Assembly (NCBI GenBank): GCA_016801885.1
Contig: CM028897.1
Span: forward strand, 19,789,501-19,853,500
Source of the DNA: Toxotes chatareus
Lineage: Eukaryota > Chordata > Actinopteri > Toxotidae
DNA length: 64,000 bases
Direction: 5' to 3'
Part shown: in pieces, positions 11,861 through 23,836 of the stretch
How the letters are laid out: each line of letters starts with the position of its first letter
How positions within the stretch are numbered: position 1 is the first letter of the stretch
Position numbers and translations under genes: made by a program
The notes under the pieces: model-generated
Told to the model about the DNA's origin: nothing
Databases searched by the model: none
The model's input: only the letters and a program-made list of their open reading frames with translations

Positions 11861-13268
11861 GCCCTGTGTTGAACTTGAGATGAGTTATGGAAAGGAAAAC
11901 AGGAGTTGGGGGTCAGACCGTATGAGGTCAACTTGGAAGAATCTCCACTCTCTTTCTCAAGGTCTCACACTCCCTCTCTCTTTCTCTCTTTCCTTTTCTT
12001 TCTCCTCCTCTTTTTTCTTTAATCTTATGTTCTAACTAACTAAAACTGTACGAACCTTTATTTTCCAACACACTACAGAGGCAGCTTGTGTGGTTTGTGT
12101 GTATCTGGGAAAAAAGACAATCATTGATGTAGCAGCTGTCCAGATGAAGTGTCACCTGAGCAGCTGATGATTTGAGTGTCTGAGAACAAGGAAGTTGTAC
12201 GACAAGCTGGACAGTGGGTACAAAAATATGGAGCCTTAACAACATCAGGACGGATTGAAAAACACCTGATGACGTTCAGTGTGTGCAAACATGTTTAAAG
12301 TTCTTTGTTCCTGCCTTATCCGTGCATGGCATTTATATAATGGTTCAGGTCAGGCAATTAACACACGTGGCTAAGGTTAGTTAAAGGCTGTGGTTACAAT
12401 TAACCCTTGGAACCAGATTGACTCGATTTGCATAAGAAGTCACTCTTCTGAAAATTGTAACTCAGCCAGACCTGAACACAAACATGATACACTGATTTTT
12501 TTTTTTTTTTTAGATTCAGAGTAAGTTACAATTTCCAAGGACGTCCCAAAAATCATTGAAAATAAGATGCTCATTGCAACTACAGATGTTGCCTGACAAA
12601 CATCATGGTTGGAAACTGGAAAGTGTCAAAGTAAAACAGTGACTGTAGTCTGTACAGACCCGAGTGCAGTGAAAACAGCACCTGATGCAAATTCTCTGTG
12701 TAGCTTGGCCAGGCAGTTAGAGCAGTCTTTCATTATGAAAGGGGCTGATGGAGACTGGAAGGCAGCAGGCTGAGGAGTGAGGGTTGGACAGGCCCTGTGT
12801 GGCATGGTGGCAGTGTGATCATTGAAGGGGAAATCCAGGGAGGAGTGGGTTAAGAAGTCACAGGTGAGTCCAAGGAGGTGAGCAGTCTGACAGGAGCATG
12901 GAGTGGGCAGACAGGTAAGCATGATCCACTGGCTGATGAGCTGATGTGCTGATGAGAGGCAGGTGTGGTGGCTGATTCAATCTGGAGGGGGAGATGAACC
13001 TGAAAAATGAGTGAAAAGACTTTGGTTCAAAGTGCTACTGAAAAACACAAACATCAGTTGCAGGTCTGTAACAGGGTGTGGATTCTGGTCTTCCACTTCC
13101 TGACTTATCCTGATCCCTATTATAATTCAAGCTCCAAAAATCCTGGATCTTACTTTTCCCATAATGCACTGCAACGAATAGCATCTTTTGTTAGACCCTC
13201 CTTGACTGGTAAATGCCCGTGTCTCTAATACTGCGACCATGGAAGGTGACATGAGGGGGCTTTGTGTC

Positions 13269-13299
<31 letters not shown>

Positions 13300-13437
13300 A
13301 TGAGGTGATGACTGAGTTTGCCACCCAGGCTCCAGGGAAGGCATCTTCAGAACAGCAGAAAGGAGAAGAAGATGAGGAGGAGGAGCAGGAGGAGGAGGAG
13401 TGTGTTTACATGTTTAGATATCCCAGAGGCTCTCCAA

Positions 13438-13451
13438 AGGTCAACAGTTCA
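13438..13451 (+). promoter_or_regulatory. Candidate DR2 retinoic acid response element 3' of hoxb1a
   Basis: AGGTCA-AC-AGTTCA is a perfect fit to RGKTCA-N2-RGKTCA. It sits 3.15 kb beyond the hoxb1a stop codon. Tetrapod Hoxb1 has a DR2-type RARE in its 3' flank that drives early neural expression, so type and position agree. Complex sequence on one side and a long TG microsatellite 45 bp to the other. Binding is inferred. Confidence 0.55.
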
Positions 13452-13492
13452 GCGAGCCTCTCAGAAAGCCCCGCTACATTCCTCACTGTAGC

Positions 13493-13605
<113 letters not shown>

Positions 13606-15095
13606 ATCCCTCCTTTACTTAGAGAGTGTAGTGCACATTTGCAGTGGTCAAACGTTTTATTTACTTGATATGTATCACTCCTGCTCTAAGCCTGTGTACT
13701 GTGGTGTGTCACCTTTCAAGCTTTGCCATCATTTATGGAGATGATTTATGCATATCCGGTAGCAGGACGGTGAATGTGTGTATGAGTGAATACAAGATAA
13801 AAGACACAACAGTGTGGGCTGATGAAGTAACATGTCACCCAGCAGCTAATTGTTTTGGGTCTTTTCATGGGTTTTGCTAAAGATAAGGAAAGAGAAATAA
13901 GAATACAGATTACTCCTTTAATCCTTTTAATATAGCACTACTGTAAATTCAGCTCACTGTAAAATGCTCCATTGCCTCCTCTGTTCTCGCTGCCATGACC
14001 ACATTAACCTCCTTGTGGTTAACATGACCCTTGTTGAGTATTTCAGCAACAGGAACTGAGTTTGCTGTTTGCTGTTTGGTCTTAAACTACAACCTGTCTT
14101 CTCAACATGGTTTCCATATCAGGTAATAAAATGAGACCCACTTTAAGGCCCTCATAATGTTGATTTTGTGCTTTAGTGTTGTATATTATAATACAGTTAT
14201 CTATTAATCAAATAACCACATATTATTTGACACACCATTAACCTGTAGTTCTCTGGGCGTCTGGAGTTCCTCCCTTGGCCTTTATTGTTTTTCCTTCTCT
14301 TGCTTTCTTTACTTTAGGACAGCAAAATAAATGTATTCCTGTGTCTGGAAATGCTGGTTGTTTCAGCAAATGTGTGTAACTCGTGAATCAATTAATCATT
14401 AATTCATCAAATAGTAAATAATTCATATACTAAACCGTTTATGGCCAGTTTTAAAAAAAGAAAAAAAAAACATCTGTGAGCTGGATTGACAGAATAATAT
14501 TTACTTGAGGTAGCTTGAAGTAGAAAGAGACAGGAACATGATTGGTTTCTAAGGCCGCAGAGCTAATGAAACTCCGTCAGTCTGCTCTCATTTAAACTCA
14601 GCAGACACTGTAAAAACACCAGTCAAAACAGTTCACAGCCCAGGCCAACATTTAACCTGACAACATCACACATATGAAGAGATTTACTCCTAAATGATGT
14701 TTAAATCTGTTTTGAGGAAAGAAACATGTAGTTCACCACTCAGTATGTCTGAAATACAGAGGATCCAGACTGTTCAGACACTTAGCAGGTAGAAACAGTT
14801 GCTTTAATTTTATTTATTTATTTTACTTTTCACTGAATTTGCAGAGGTCAGATTGAATCATATTGAGGAGTAAAACCATTCACATATTGTTATTTTGTCA
14901 GCAGTAAAAACACACTGTTTCCCATAATCTGCTATCAATAACATAAAATGGATCCAATAATTTATTCTGAAGGGAGAAAGGATAGGCAGTAAAATATAAA
15001 ACGCCAGGTTTTCCTCCTCAGCAAGGAGCCATGGCCTCTAACAGGCCTCAGCACTGTTTCAGTAGTTTTCTTCTCTCATGACTCCCCTGCACTCA

Positions 15096-15134
<39 letters not shown>

Positions 15135-16036
15135 CCCAGATTAACCCCTGAGTCTCTGTAAAGGCATCACACCCTTGTGTCATCATTCATACATGAATCC
15201 TGGAAATCACAGTGAACACACTGACCATCAGCTCTCTGCCTGAAATATTACCCTGTGGTCACATAGTGCAAAGGCCAGAGCTGTGTGGGATGGAACATAC
15301 ACACAAAACAACACTAACAACATTCGAAAATAAAAAGTCAAATAAAACAATAAAGGTTTTAAAAGTGGAACAAAAACAGTTGCAAAATTGTATTTATGCC
15401 ATCAGAGGCTCCCTGTGTTCCTGATCATAAGGCTCATTTAGTTAGACTGGGCTCAGGCTGGTGTAGGATTTACATTAACTGGTCATTCTTTTTTTTTTTT
15501 CATTCTTCATGTCAAAATGTTTATTTAACCCAGATTTTGGTTTCTACTGACTTAAGTCATGAAGGATTACAGACAGAGTTTTAGCATCCCACAATGCTCT
15601 GAAGTCCATGTCAGAGCATGTTTCACATTTAAATGACTGGAAAAAAAAAAAGAAAAAAAATCCTTTAGGATATGTGCTATCCACCTTTAAAAAGCCCACT
15701 ACCATGTAAACCCTGTAATTCGGACATCATTTAAAGATGCCAAAGTGCATCTTATCACCGTCACAGTGGAACGATCCATCATCACCCTGTGAACCAGACT
15801 CTGTATAAATCCTTTTACAGTTCAAAATAACTCCCAGCTTCCCAGTTCAGACAAAAATCTGGAAAAAAAAAAACAACAACAACAACAACAAAAAAAGAAG
15901 GGTTTTGTCCAGGAATAATTCACCAAACTACAACCATACACCCAGCCTCTTCAGTCCGTTAAGGCAGTGCTTTACTAACACTTTTGGCTTGTGACCCCCC
16001 CTCAGTTTGAGCAGTCTTCTTATCACCCAACAGCAA

Positions 16037-16048
16037 AGGTCATGACCT
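16037..16048. promoter_or_regulatory. Perfect IR0 palindrome AGGTCATGACCT
   Basis: A 12/12 match to the zero-spaced nuclear-receptor palindrome (TREpal), which thyroid hormone and retinoic acid receptors can bind. It is about 550 bp past the hoxb1a stop, perhaps inside the 3'UTR or just beyond it. Confidence 0.4.
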
Positions 16049-16539
16049 CAGTGTATTAAGTGTATTATTTTTTATCTTGCATGAGGAAAAATTGAACAGA
16101 GTTTTGCTCCCGCTGGCTGACTCACAGTGCCTCCCATTTATCCATCACGCACCCACAGTCCTAATAGATCACTGCACTTCATATATCTTCACGTGTCATA
16201 TAAAGGCATTTTAAGTTGTTCAGGTGTGATTTAAGGTCGTTTTGGTTTAGAGGTTAGGAAGAAGAGAATTGCCGTGGCGTGAAATGCACAGTGTGTTGTT
16301 CATTCATTTGGTGAGAGAATAGTCCAGAAAACGAGTGGTTTGATTAAAATGATGTTAAAGTTTCTCTGGATCGAAAAGTCTTCTCTCTACATACATGTAA
16401 AAATAAGGAATATAAAAAGTCCAGGTGACGGAGTCAGGTTATCAGAGGGGATTCTGGGACATGTAGGAGATCAGTAACTAAAGCTCAGACAAGCTGATTA
16501 TTATCATTTTTCTCTTCATATTTAGTAGATCAGAGGGAA

Positions 16540-16545
16540 TTTATT
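16540..16545 (-). terminator. hoxb1a: Candidate hoxb1a polyadenylation signal (AATAAA)
   Basis: TTTATT on the plus strand reads AATAAA on the gene strand, about 55 nt after the stop codon. Another AATAAA is at 15520-15525, about 1.07 kb after the stop, and could end a longer 3'UTR. Sequence alone does not show which is used. Confidence 0.3.
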
Positions 16546-16598
16546 AAATAGTGGATCAGTCAGTAATAGAGGCTGTAGGTCAACAGTCACATGGCTGA

Positions 16599-19296
16599 TT
16601 ACGTCTCCGAGCTCGGGGACGCGCCTGGAGACGTGGACGAGGATGAGTGATCGGTGTCCTCTAGGTCCTTGTTGAAGCCGCCGCCGCCGCCGCCGGTACC
16701 GGAGGAGGAGCGAGCCGTGGCGGACGCGCCCTCCCGCTCGCGCTTCTTCTGCTTCATGCGCCTGTTCTGAAACCAGATCTTCACCTGCGTCTCGTTGAGC
16801 TCCAGTGTGGCGGCGATCTCCACGCGCCGCGCCCGCGTCAGGTACTTGCTGAAGTGGAACTCCTTCTCCAGCTCCGTCAGCTGCCGCGTGCTGAAGTTGG
16901 TGCGCATGGCGTTGTTGTGGGCGCCCGCGAGGCCGAAGTCCGCCACTTTGACTGAGAGGGAGAAGAATAAGAATAAGAAAGGAGCTGTTAGAAACGTGTT
17001 TCAGGATATTATTCTATTTATATTACTGACAAATAAACGAAGTGGATTTTTACATTTGCTTATTATATAAAGAACAATACAAAATGTCATTGGTTTTAAA
17101 CTGTTTTATTAAATACCTTATATACTAATACGTCTTTCATGTTCGTTGGAAATCAGACTGTTCATGTATTTCGTTATTAATATTTGTTTAATGAGTTTGA
17201 GTGGGCTGAGACATTTAGTGCTAATCAGGATATTGAAACCAAGCTGGAACAACATATGTTACATTATCCATTGTCTGTGCTGAAGTTATCAGGAGACCAA
17301 CACCTCACAATGGGAAAAAGGGTGGGGGGGAGAAAAAGAGGAGGGGGGGCTTCAAAAGATAACAGACCAGGAGAGACTTCCCAGGGAGAAAAAACCCGTC
17401 TGTTATATCCATTAAAAAGAGAGAGGGCGAGAGAGACACAAAGAGAGAGAGAAATGGAAAAAAAAAAAAAAAACATATCAGACGTCGGGGTCCATATCAG
17501 ACTCAGGTAGACCTGTTTTCTGTCCTAAGATATGACAGCATATACTGTCAGTCCTGAAAACACACACATTTTTCATCTTAAAAAAATGCATGCAGTACAG
17601 CGTAATGAGAAAATGTAACTTTTTTTTTTTTTCCATGCGATGCTTCATCTGTGGAGCAGCAGTGACTTTAGCAGAAATACTGTCTAATTAAAATAAAAGT
17701 TATTTTATTTTAAATAGTCTTCGTCTGTTTGTTTCAGACTATTTTATTTTGAAAAGCTGTTTTTCACTGGATGGTTTTGTGTGTTCATTTATTTTAAAAT
17801 TAAAAATAATTTAATAAATAATATAATTAATATGAATGCAGTGTTTTCTTTACCGCTGAGCAAAATTGTATGTTTTTAATTGTACATTAAAGGGAAATAA
17901 AATGTCTCACGTTTGAACACATAGCACACGATTTATTTTCATTTCTCCTTTTATTTATAGTAAACATATTTAAGACTTGAATGATTAATTTAAATGTAAA
18001 TAGAAGGAAAATAATAGTATAAAGATTTACAAATTTTAAACTGAGGCCTGCGGAAAAAAAAATAATAAAATGAATCTAAAGTCTAAATGAATGTCCTGGT
18101 GCATCAGAGTGAACCTCTTGAGAGCTCGTGCTTTTACAGAAATTGGCTTTTAAAAACAATTTCAGAGCCTGTCCTGGAAGGTTTTCTGTTTCACACTGTA
18201 TTGCTGTATTTTTCTTTTCTATTTTTCGTCTCAGCTCTTCATAGTGTCCGCAGGATTTCCCATAACAGCCACTATGATAAATGCACAGGAGGCCACATCT
18301 CCGCATCTTCAGGCTTCTGCTGGAAACCTCACAAATCACCAGGTTATTAAATGTGTGGTCTGAACATGTAAATGGCTGCAGGCCAGACTCCATGCTTTCA
18401 TTAAAGCAGAACAGAAAAATCACCAGCCCTCTCCTACCTGTCTTAGGTGGGTTCCTCTTCACCTTCATCCAGTCGAAGGTCTGCCCCTGCCCGGCCTGCT
18501 GGCCCTCCTCATCCCCTCTCTCTCGGTCCTGAGAGACCGGCAGCTCCCCGTAACCTCCTCCGTGTGGAAGCCCCAGGTAGCCCGCTGCATCCAGACCGCC
18601 GCCGAGCTGCTGCGGGTACTGAGAGCCTGCCAGTGCGCCCTGAGGCCCGCAGTAGGCCCCGGGCAGGGCCCCGTAGCTGGGGCCGACGGTGGGGGCCGAG
18701 CTAGGGAAGGCTGATTGATGATAGTAGGTGGAGGCCACAGGTTCCTCCATGAAATACTGAGTGTGAACAGTGTTGGGAGGGCCCGTCGCCGCAACATACT
18801 CCGAGTTTGTAGCACATGTCTGTCCTGCATAGGCCCCGGTGTTGCCGTTATTCCCGTTATTATAGGAATGTAATATTCCGCTTTGTAAGCTTTGGGTCTG
18901 GTGAAGGTGGGGATGATGATGGTAGCCGTTGTGCGTCTGCTGAAGCTGCTGCTGCTCATGATGATGATGATGATGATGTGGACGCTGCTGATGATGCTGG
19001 GCCGCCCCTGTGGTCCCATGCACTCCTCCGCCGCCCGTGCCCGCTCCGGTGCCCCCGTACAGCCGTCCATCCCCGGTGTAACTCGTGCTGTCATTTCTCG
19101 TCCCATTAACGGGTGATGGGGAGCCGGTGGATCCCGTGTGGAAGGCGCCGGAGGTCACCGGGAAGCTCTGATGCTGGTCCAGAGGATGGTGATGGTGATG
19201 CAGATGATGGTGGTGTCCAGATTTGGGCGCAGAATACGCGCCGGTGCCCGGTCTGTTACAGAAAGAGTATTCCACAAACGAGTTCATGTTGTCCAT
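16599..19296 (-). CDS. hoxb1a: Homeobox protein Hox-B1 (hoxb1a), two coding exons
   Basis: Paralogue-group-1 homeodomain transcription factor; in the family it specifies rhombomere 4 and acts in the nucleus with Pbx and Meis/Prep partners. Coding exon 1 is 18438-19296, donor ACAG|GTAGGAG; exon 2 is 16599-16951, acceptor CTCTCAG|TCAAAG; the phase-1 join gives 403 codons. The N-terminus MDNMNSFVEYSFCNR is the Hox1 start signature. The Pbx-binding hexapeptide TFDWMK is at residues about 273-278. The homeodomain is about 299-358, with W48, F49, N51 and R53 intact and the B1-type helix 2 ARRVEIAATLELNETQ. The C-terminal end STSPGASPSSET resembles human HOXB1 rather than HOXA1. The protein is long (human about 301 aa) because of His, Gly and Gln runs at residues 28-37 and 85-120. 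Start: first ATG at 19294-19296; a second ATG lies three codons on. Group and cluster are clear; 'a' over 'b' is inferred from the retained r4 enhancer. Confidence 0.95.
16952..18437 (-). other. hoxb1a: hoxb1a intron
   Basis: Intron of 1486 bp with GT...AG ends, phase 1, between the hexapeptide and homeodomain exons. Mostly AT-rich. Exon 1's frame stays open into the intron for about 120 codons, but that sequence has no Hox similarity and is read-through. A purine-rich stretch lies at about 17328-17473. I recognise no regulatory element in it. Confidence 0.9.
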
Positions 19297-19923
19297 GCAG
19301 TCAGAGGCACGGTGGGACTGAGTCCGGTTTCAAATGACCAACAAGAAGCAGGAACCCAGAGATGGAGTCAACAGAAATTAGTTGGAAAAACATCAAAAAT
19401 CGAAAAACTCCATCAAAAAGTGTGAATTTACTCTAAGCAGATCAAATACTATGATGTGAAATCATACGGTACAACGGAAATAAATCACCTGAATTCAAAT
19501 CAACCTCCAAAAGAAAACAGAGTGGAATAAAAAAAAAAAAAAAAAGGAAAACCCCGTAAACTGTAGATTTTCTGCAAAACCAAGGAAAAAAGTCCAAATG
19601 GAAACAGCAGAAACTTCCAGTGTGGAGGAAAAGAAAGTGCGTCCCCAAACCCGCAGAGCTCTGCTGTGGTGTGTGTCGGCCTAAACGGAAGGCCTGTCAT
19701 GAGCTCGGCTCTGACTGCGTTTCATCGATGACAGTGGAAAATACCGCGAGAAGACGGAATAGAGCCAAGTCACCTCTTCACCTCCACACAGGTTACACAG
19801 TGTCTTCCTCAATTCTGACCTTCCCTCCCCTGGACTCTCTGTTTTCCACTCTTTTCCGTAACTCTCTTTTTGTCCTGTACCCTCTCTCTCTCTCTCTCTC
19901 TCTTTTCTTACCTCTGCCGGCGG

Positions 19924-19936
19924 GTCACGTGACTCA
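19924..19936. promoter_or_regulatory. E-box palindrome overlapping AP-1-type site, hoxb1a upstream region
   Basis: GTCACGTGAC (19924-19933) is a USF/TFE-type E-box palindrome overlapping TGACTCA (19930-19936), an AP-1 consensus. It lies about 630 bp upstream of the hoxb1a start, between the gene and its r4 element. CACGTGAC also occurs near 48.2 kb and 57.2 kb in this cluster. Confidence 0.4.
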
Positions 19937-19995
19937 TCGTACGTCGCCTGTGGTGACCGGAGGCCAAAAGTTTGTCAGCCGGTGACGAGGGAAGC

Positions 19996-20034
<39 letters not shown>

Positions 20035-20110
20035 AGGAGAGGAGGAGGAGGGGGTGAACCTTTCGATTCAGGAGTGGAGTTTGAGCGCGCGCTCGTATTG
20101 ACGCACGCGC

Positions 20111-20197
20111 CTCATCCATCACTTGCCGTGACATTAGCACGACAAAGAGACTTCAATCAAATCGGCCCATCAATCTGATATCAGCACGGATCTGTCA
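20111..20197 (-). promoter_or_regulatory. hoxb1a: hoxb1a rhombomere-4 autoregulatory enhancer (b1-ARE)
   Basis: About 815-900 bp upstream of the hoxb1a ATG. On the gene strand the order is Meis/Prep TGACAG (20192-20197), R2-like Pbx/Hox AGATTGATGG (20167-20176), R1 Pbx/Hox TGATTGAAGT (20150-20159), Sox CTTTGTC (20141-20147), Oct-like GTGCTAAT (20133-20140) and R3-like Pbx/Hox TGATGGATGA (20112-20121). This is the same set, order and close packing as the mouse Hoxb1 enhancer (R1, Sox/Oct, R3), through which Hoxb1 with Pbx maintains its own expression in rhombomere 4. The sites are read directly; the activity is inferred from the family. Confidence 0.9.
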
Positions 20198-22211
20198 GAG
20201 CAAAGAGAGAGGCAAATAATAAAAGAGGAGCTGTGAGCCGGCCTGCTGCTTCCAGACCCCCCCCCCCGCAAAACGCTCCCAGGAATAACACGCACAATGG
20301 CCTCGAAACCAGTGTACTGTACAGTGGTACTTGGTTCACTCTGCTCGTCTCACTACAACTTTTTACTACTAATACACACTGCTGCTGCTGCAGGTCACCT
20401 CTCAAAATCCTGTAACCACTGTCACTATGTTGCTGCTATCACTGCTGTTGGTTAGTATGAGATCTACCACTGAACAGTACAAGTGTTAGTGTAATTAATT
20501 AAAAGACATGTAAAACAGATTTTTTTTAGACACACAGTTGCTGCACGTTCTCTCAATAACTGAACATGCAGACTCTAGATTTCAGATAAAGCCCCATCTT
20601 TGAGTCAGTGGCTGCAAACTGGAGCGAGTACTGTTCTATTTGAGTCTTTCTCCTCAGCTCTGAAGGACACATCTTTCTAAATTGATCAAATCTGGGAACC
20701 TCTACTGGGACTAGTCCAGCACTGGGAAAGCCACAAAGGCTGATGCCCCAGTTGATCTCAGACTGAGAACTGTAGAAACATCTTTATCTGGTCTCATTTG
20801 TTTGGTAAAACTGGTTTTCAAGATGACTTTGTAACCGTGACTGTTATTCAGTGCACATGGAAACTGTATGGTACAGGAACAATTAGGACTAATCTCAGTT
20901 TGTGTACAACCTGTCTGTCTGTCTGACTGTTGGTGTTTTTTCTTCCATGTTGCCACATTCCCAGATCTCAGCAATTCACTCAGTGAGTGTAGCATCTTTT
21001 TTTTTACCAATAGACATAGTGGCCAAACCTACAAAAATAAGACTCAAGGTGTAGTAAAAGTGAAGTTGTGATAGAGGTGTGGTGTGTTTTGAAGATCCTG
21101 TCTCTGGCCCTGGCACATGGTAAACCCCCAGATAACCAAACAGGAACATAAAGCTTTTTCTATGCTTGGGTTTGCTTCATCAAAGTGTGAAGTTTTACAG
21201 TGATCAGACCAACTCTGCCAGTGTTTGAGAGACACAGACTAACACTGAGTATAACACTGTGCCAGCTGTTCAGCCCTGACAATCTGAGATTTGCCAGTGT
21301 GACTGACTGACTGAGACTCCACTGTAACACAGTGCTTTAACTGAACATCTTCACAACACACTGTGAGTCCATCTTCTGTCTCTCTTTAAAGACAATTTTC
21401 TGTTTGTGCTTTGCAACAATTTTCACTAACACTGATCGATTTGACTTTATCTCTTCTTTGCACATTTTCCTCACACGAGGCAGGAAATCTTTCCGTGGAT
21501 CAAAAGGTTTCTATTGATCGTGCAGAGCGTCGCGGAGAGAGCCGGATCACCGAGACTTTTGGGAATCAGTTTACTTTTAAACAATTGGATTGGGAGGCCA
21601 TAGATTTCGGGATGGCTGGGGCGTTCATGCGTGAGTGCACGTGAGAGAGTGTGTGTTTGCTAATTGAATGAATGAGCTGATCTGTTATAGAAATGAGGTT
21701 AAGGCAGACAGGAGGCCTTCTGGTCGTCCAAACCCTGCCGGTCCAGCAGGACAGGAAGCAGGGAACGCCTTGACGACAACACAATGTACTTTCTGTGAGT
21801 ATGTGTGTGGAAAACAATGGTCTGCTCCTGTGCCCATGACTGAGCGTTTTACATGGAGGAGAGTTTTTGTTTAAGTGGACTTTCTGGAAGAGATTTTTAG
21901 CTTTTCTCCTTGAATTCTACCACTACAGAGACATTTTTCACTTTCTGTCTTTCTTGTCTTACTTTTAACATTTTTAGGACAAAGAAAAGCAAAAGCATAG
22001 ACAATAAAGTCTCTCACAGACTATATCAAATGTTCATGAAGTGTGTGCTTCGCTGTTTGGGCTCCCCGTTGTTACTGCCCCCCCCGTCCCCCTCCTTAAT
22101 AACTACCCTCAATGATCCCGTCATCCATTTCTCCCCTTAAGACACTCTGTAAGGGGCCTGGCAGCAGACGCACCGTCGTCCCACTGCCGGGACGCAATCA
22201 GGACAAGCTAA

Positions 22212-22220
22212 GCGTGGGCG
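22212..22220 (+). promoter_or_regulatory. Perfect Egr/Krox20 consensus site GCGTGGGCG
   Basis: An exact 9/9 Egr-family site about 2.9 kb upstream of the hoxb1a start. Krox20 (Egr2) marks rhombomeres 3 and 5, next to the hoxb1 domain in rhombomere 4, so a site here is plausible. It is a single motif and function is not shown. Confidence 0.4.
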
Positions 22221-23816
22221 TGCGACAAGGACTGAGGTTAATGATCAGTGAGGGGCTGAAAGAAAAAAGGGAGAGCGAGTGGGCAGGAAGTCTGCAGAAA
22301 CAGACTGGGACAAGAAGAAGATTAAATGACACCCACATGGCTGTCTGGGTGGTGGAGATACGACAGGAGAGTGAAAGAGCGAGACAGAGAGGTCAAATGT
22401 GTCTGTGTGTCTACATTTTGTAAAGTCATGTTGTAGTTCAGTTGTGCTTTTGTTAATTGATTCTTTGTTCAGAAGAGTTTGTTTGCATTTATTACATTTT
22501 TTTTTTTTTTTTTTAAATCTCATTTCCACCTCATGTTAACACATGAGATGTATCTGGACACTTTATCTGGATAATCATGTGGTCACAGCTCTTAGAGTAC
22601 ATCCACGTTAAACCAGTTCAATTTATAAAGACATCTTCTCTGTCTCCGTCCTCTGTCCAGGCTAAACCAGGCCCCCCCACCACACCCAAAATGAAGCTTT
22701 TCTTAAACACTGACATAAGCCAGCCCAGTGAGGGTCGAGATCTGCGTGCCAGTAAAGTTAAAACAACCTGTAGAAGCCTCTAACTTTCACTGTCATGCTA
22801 AATATCAATATAGCTGAATGCACTACAGAGCCTTTGTCAACGATCTGTATTCATGGTGAATTTCAAATCATTATTTTACTTGTTCAGTTATGTGACGACA
22901 AAAACAGAAAAATACATAAATGAGAACAACTATATGATGAATTCAGCTGCGTTATAACACAGTGCTGGTGACCACAGAGAACAGGAGGACACGCAACGGG
23001 CGGACACCCTGCAGAGTAACTGGCTGTGTGTAGCCGAAGCAGCTGTGTGGCAGCAAAGTTCAGTGTACAGTTTCTATTACTGATTAAAATGCAAATACTT
23101 TTTTTCTTGATTAATCATTTAGTCTTAAAAGCATCAGAAAACTGTGAACAACAAGCAAATACACACAAATGAGAGGCTGGAACAAGGGACGGTTTGTCTT
23201 CAATGAGTCTACTGACAGCAGTGTCTCCTTAGTGCTGTAGAATAAGGACTACAGTCATATCGACCCACAATGCCCTCATTCAAACACTGAATCAGCCACT
23301 AGCCTGCCTCCAGAGGTGACATGTCAGAGCTGCATCACATCAATCATCACAGCTTCAGACTAACCTGAGGTTCACCTGGACAGCGGAGAGCAGACGGTGG
23401 CATCAGGGGGCAGTTAGAGAGAGAGCTGCAGTCAGGACTGTCAGGATCCAGCAAGTCTTCACAGTCTGTACAGAAAGTCATAGAACCACTCACAGCCTAT
23501 TAGAACTGATACTGGTTTAATAACATGTTATCACAGCAGCTTACTGTTTTAATGATGTCTGTGTGTATGACAGGGTTGACTATTAAAATGCTATATGGGC
23601 TGAAGAATATTCTATGAAGACTAGAATATGTCTTCATTGCGCAAAGTCCAACCAACAGAATCAAAATCTTTCCAATCTAAAAAAAAAAGAGAGAAAGTTT
23701 CTGTAAAACATTTTAATCATCAAGGTCATCGGTGCAAGAAGCTTATCACGACCCATAGTTCAGTTTTATTGTTACCTCGAGCAGTCGTAATTCTGACGGG
23801 AGCAGAGGAGGAAGTG

Positions 23817-23836
23817 AGGTCACACAGTAGAGGTCA
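23817..23836 (+). promoter_or_regulatory. Candidate DR8 nuclear-receptor element upstream of hoxb1a
   Basis: Two perfect AGGTCA half-sites (23817-23822 and 23831-23836) in direct repeat with an 8-nt spacer. DR8 is a described RAR/RXR binding geometry. It lies about 4.5 kb upstream of hoxb1a. Confidence 0.35.

Larger units (their letters stand above)
15001..16598. other. hoxb1a 3' flank and probable 3'UTR
   Basis: Contains a CA tract (about 15100-15133), candidate AATAAA signals (minus strand) at 16540 and 15520, and the AGGTCATGACCT palindrome. The 16.2-16.6 kb part is complex and could be UTR. No other gene is seen. Confidence 0.5.

Noticed and set aside
18076..18437. C-terminal extension of the hoxb1a exon 1 frame (GRRGLVIF...)
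   Set aside because: It follows a consensus splice donor; the homeodomain exon joins in phase, so this is intronic read-through.
18465..19106. 213-codon minus-strand frame overlapping hoxb1a exon 1, and plus-strand frames over the three Hox exons
   Set aside because: Shadow frames created by GC-rich, repeat-rich Hox coding sequence.
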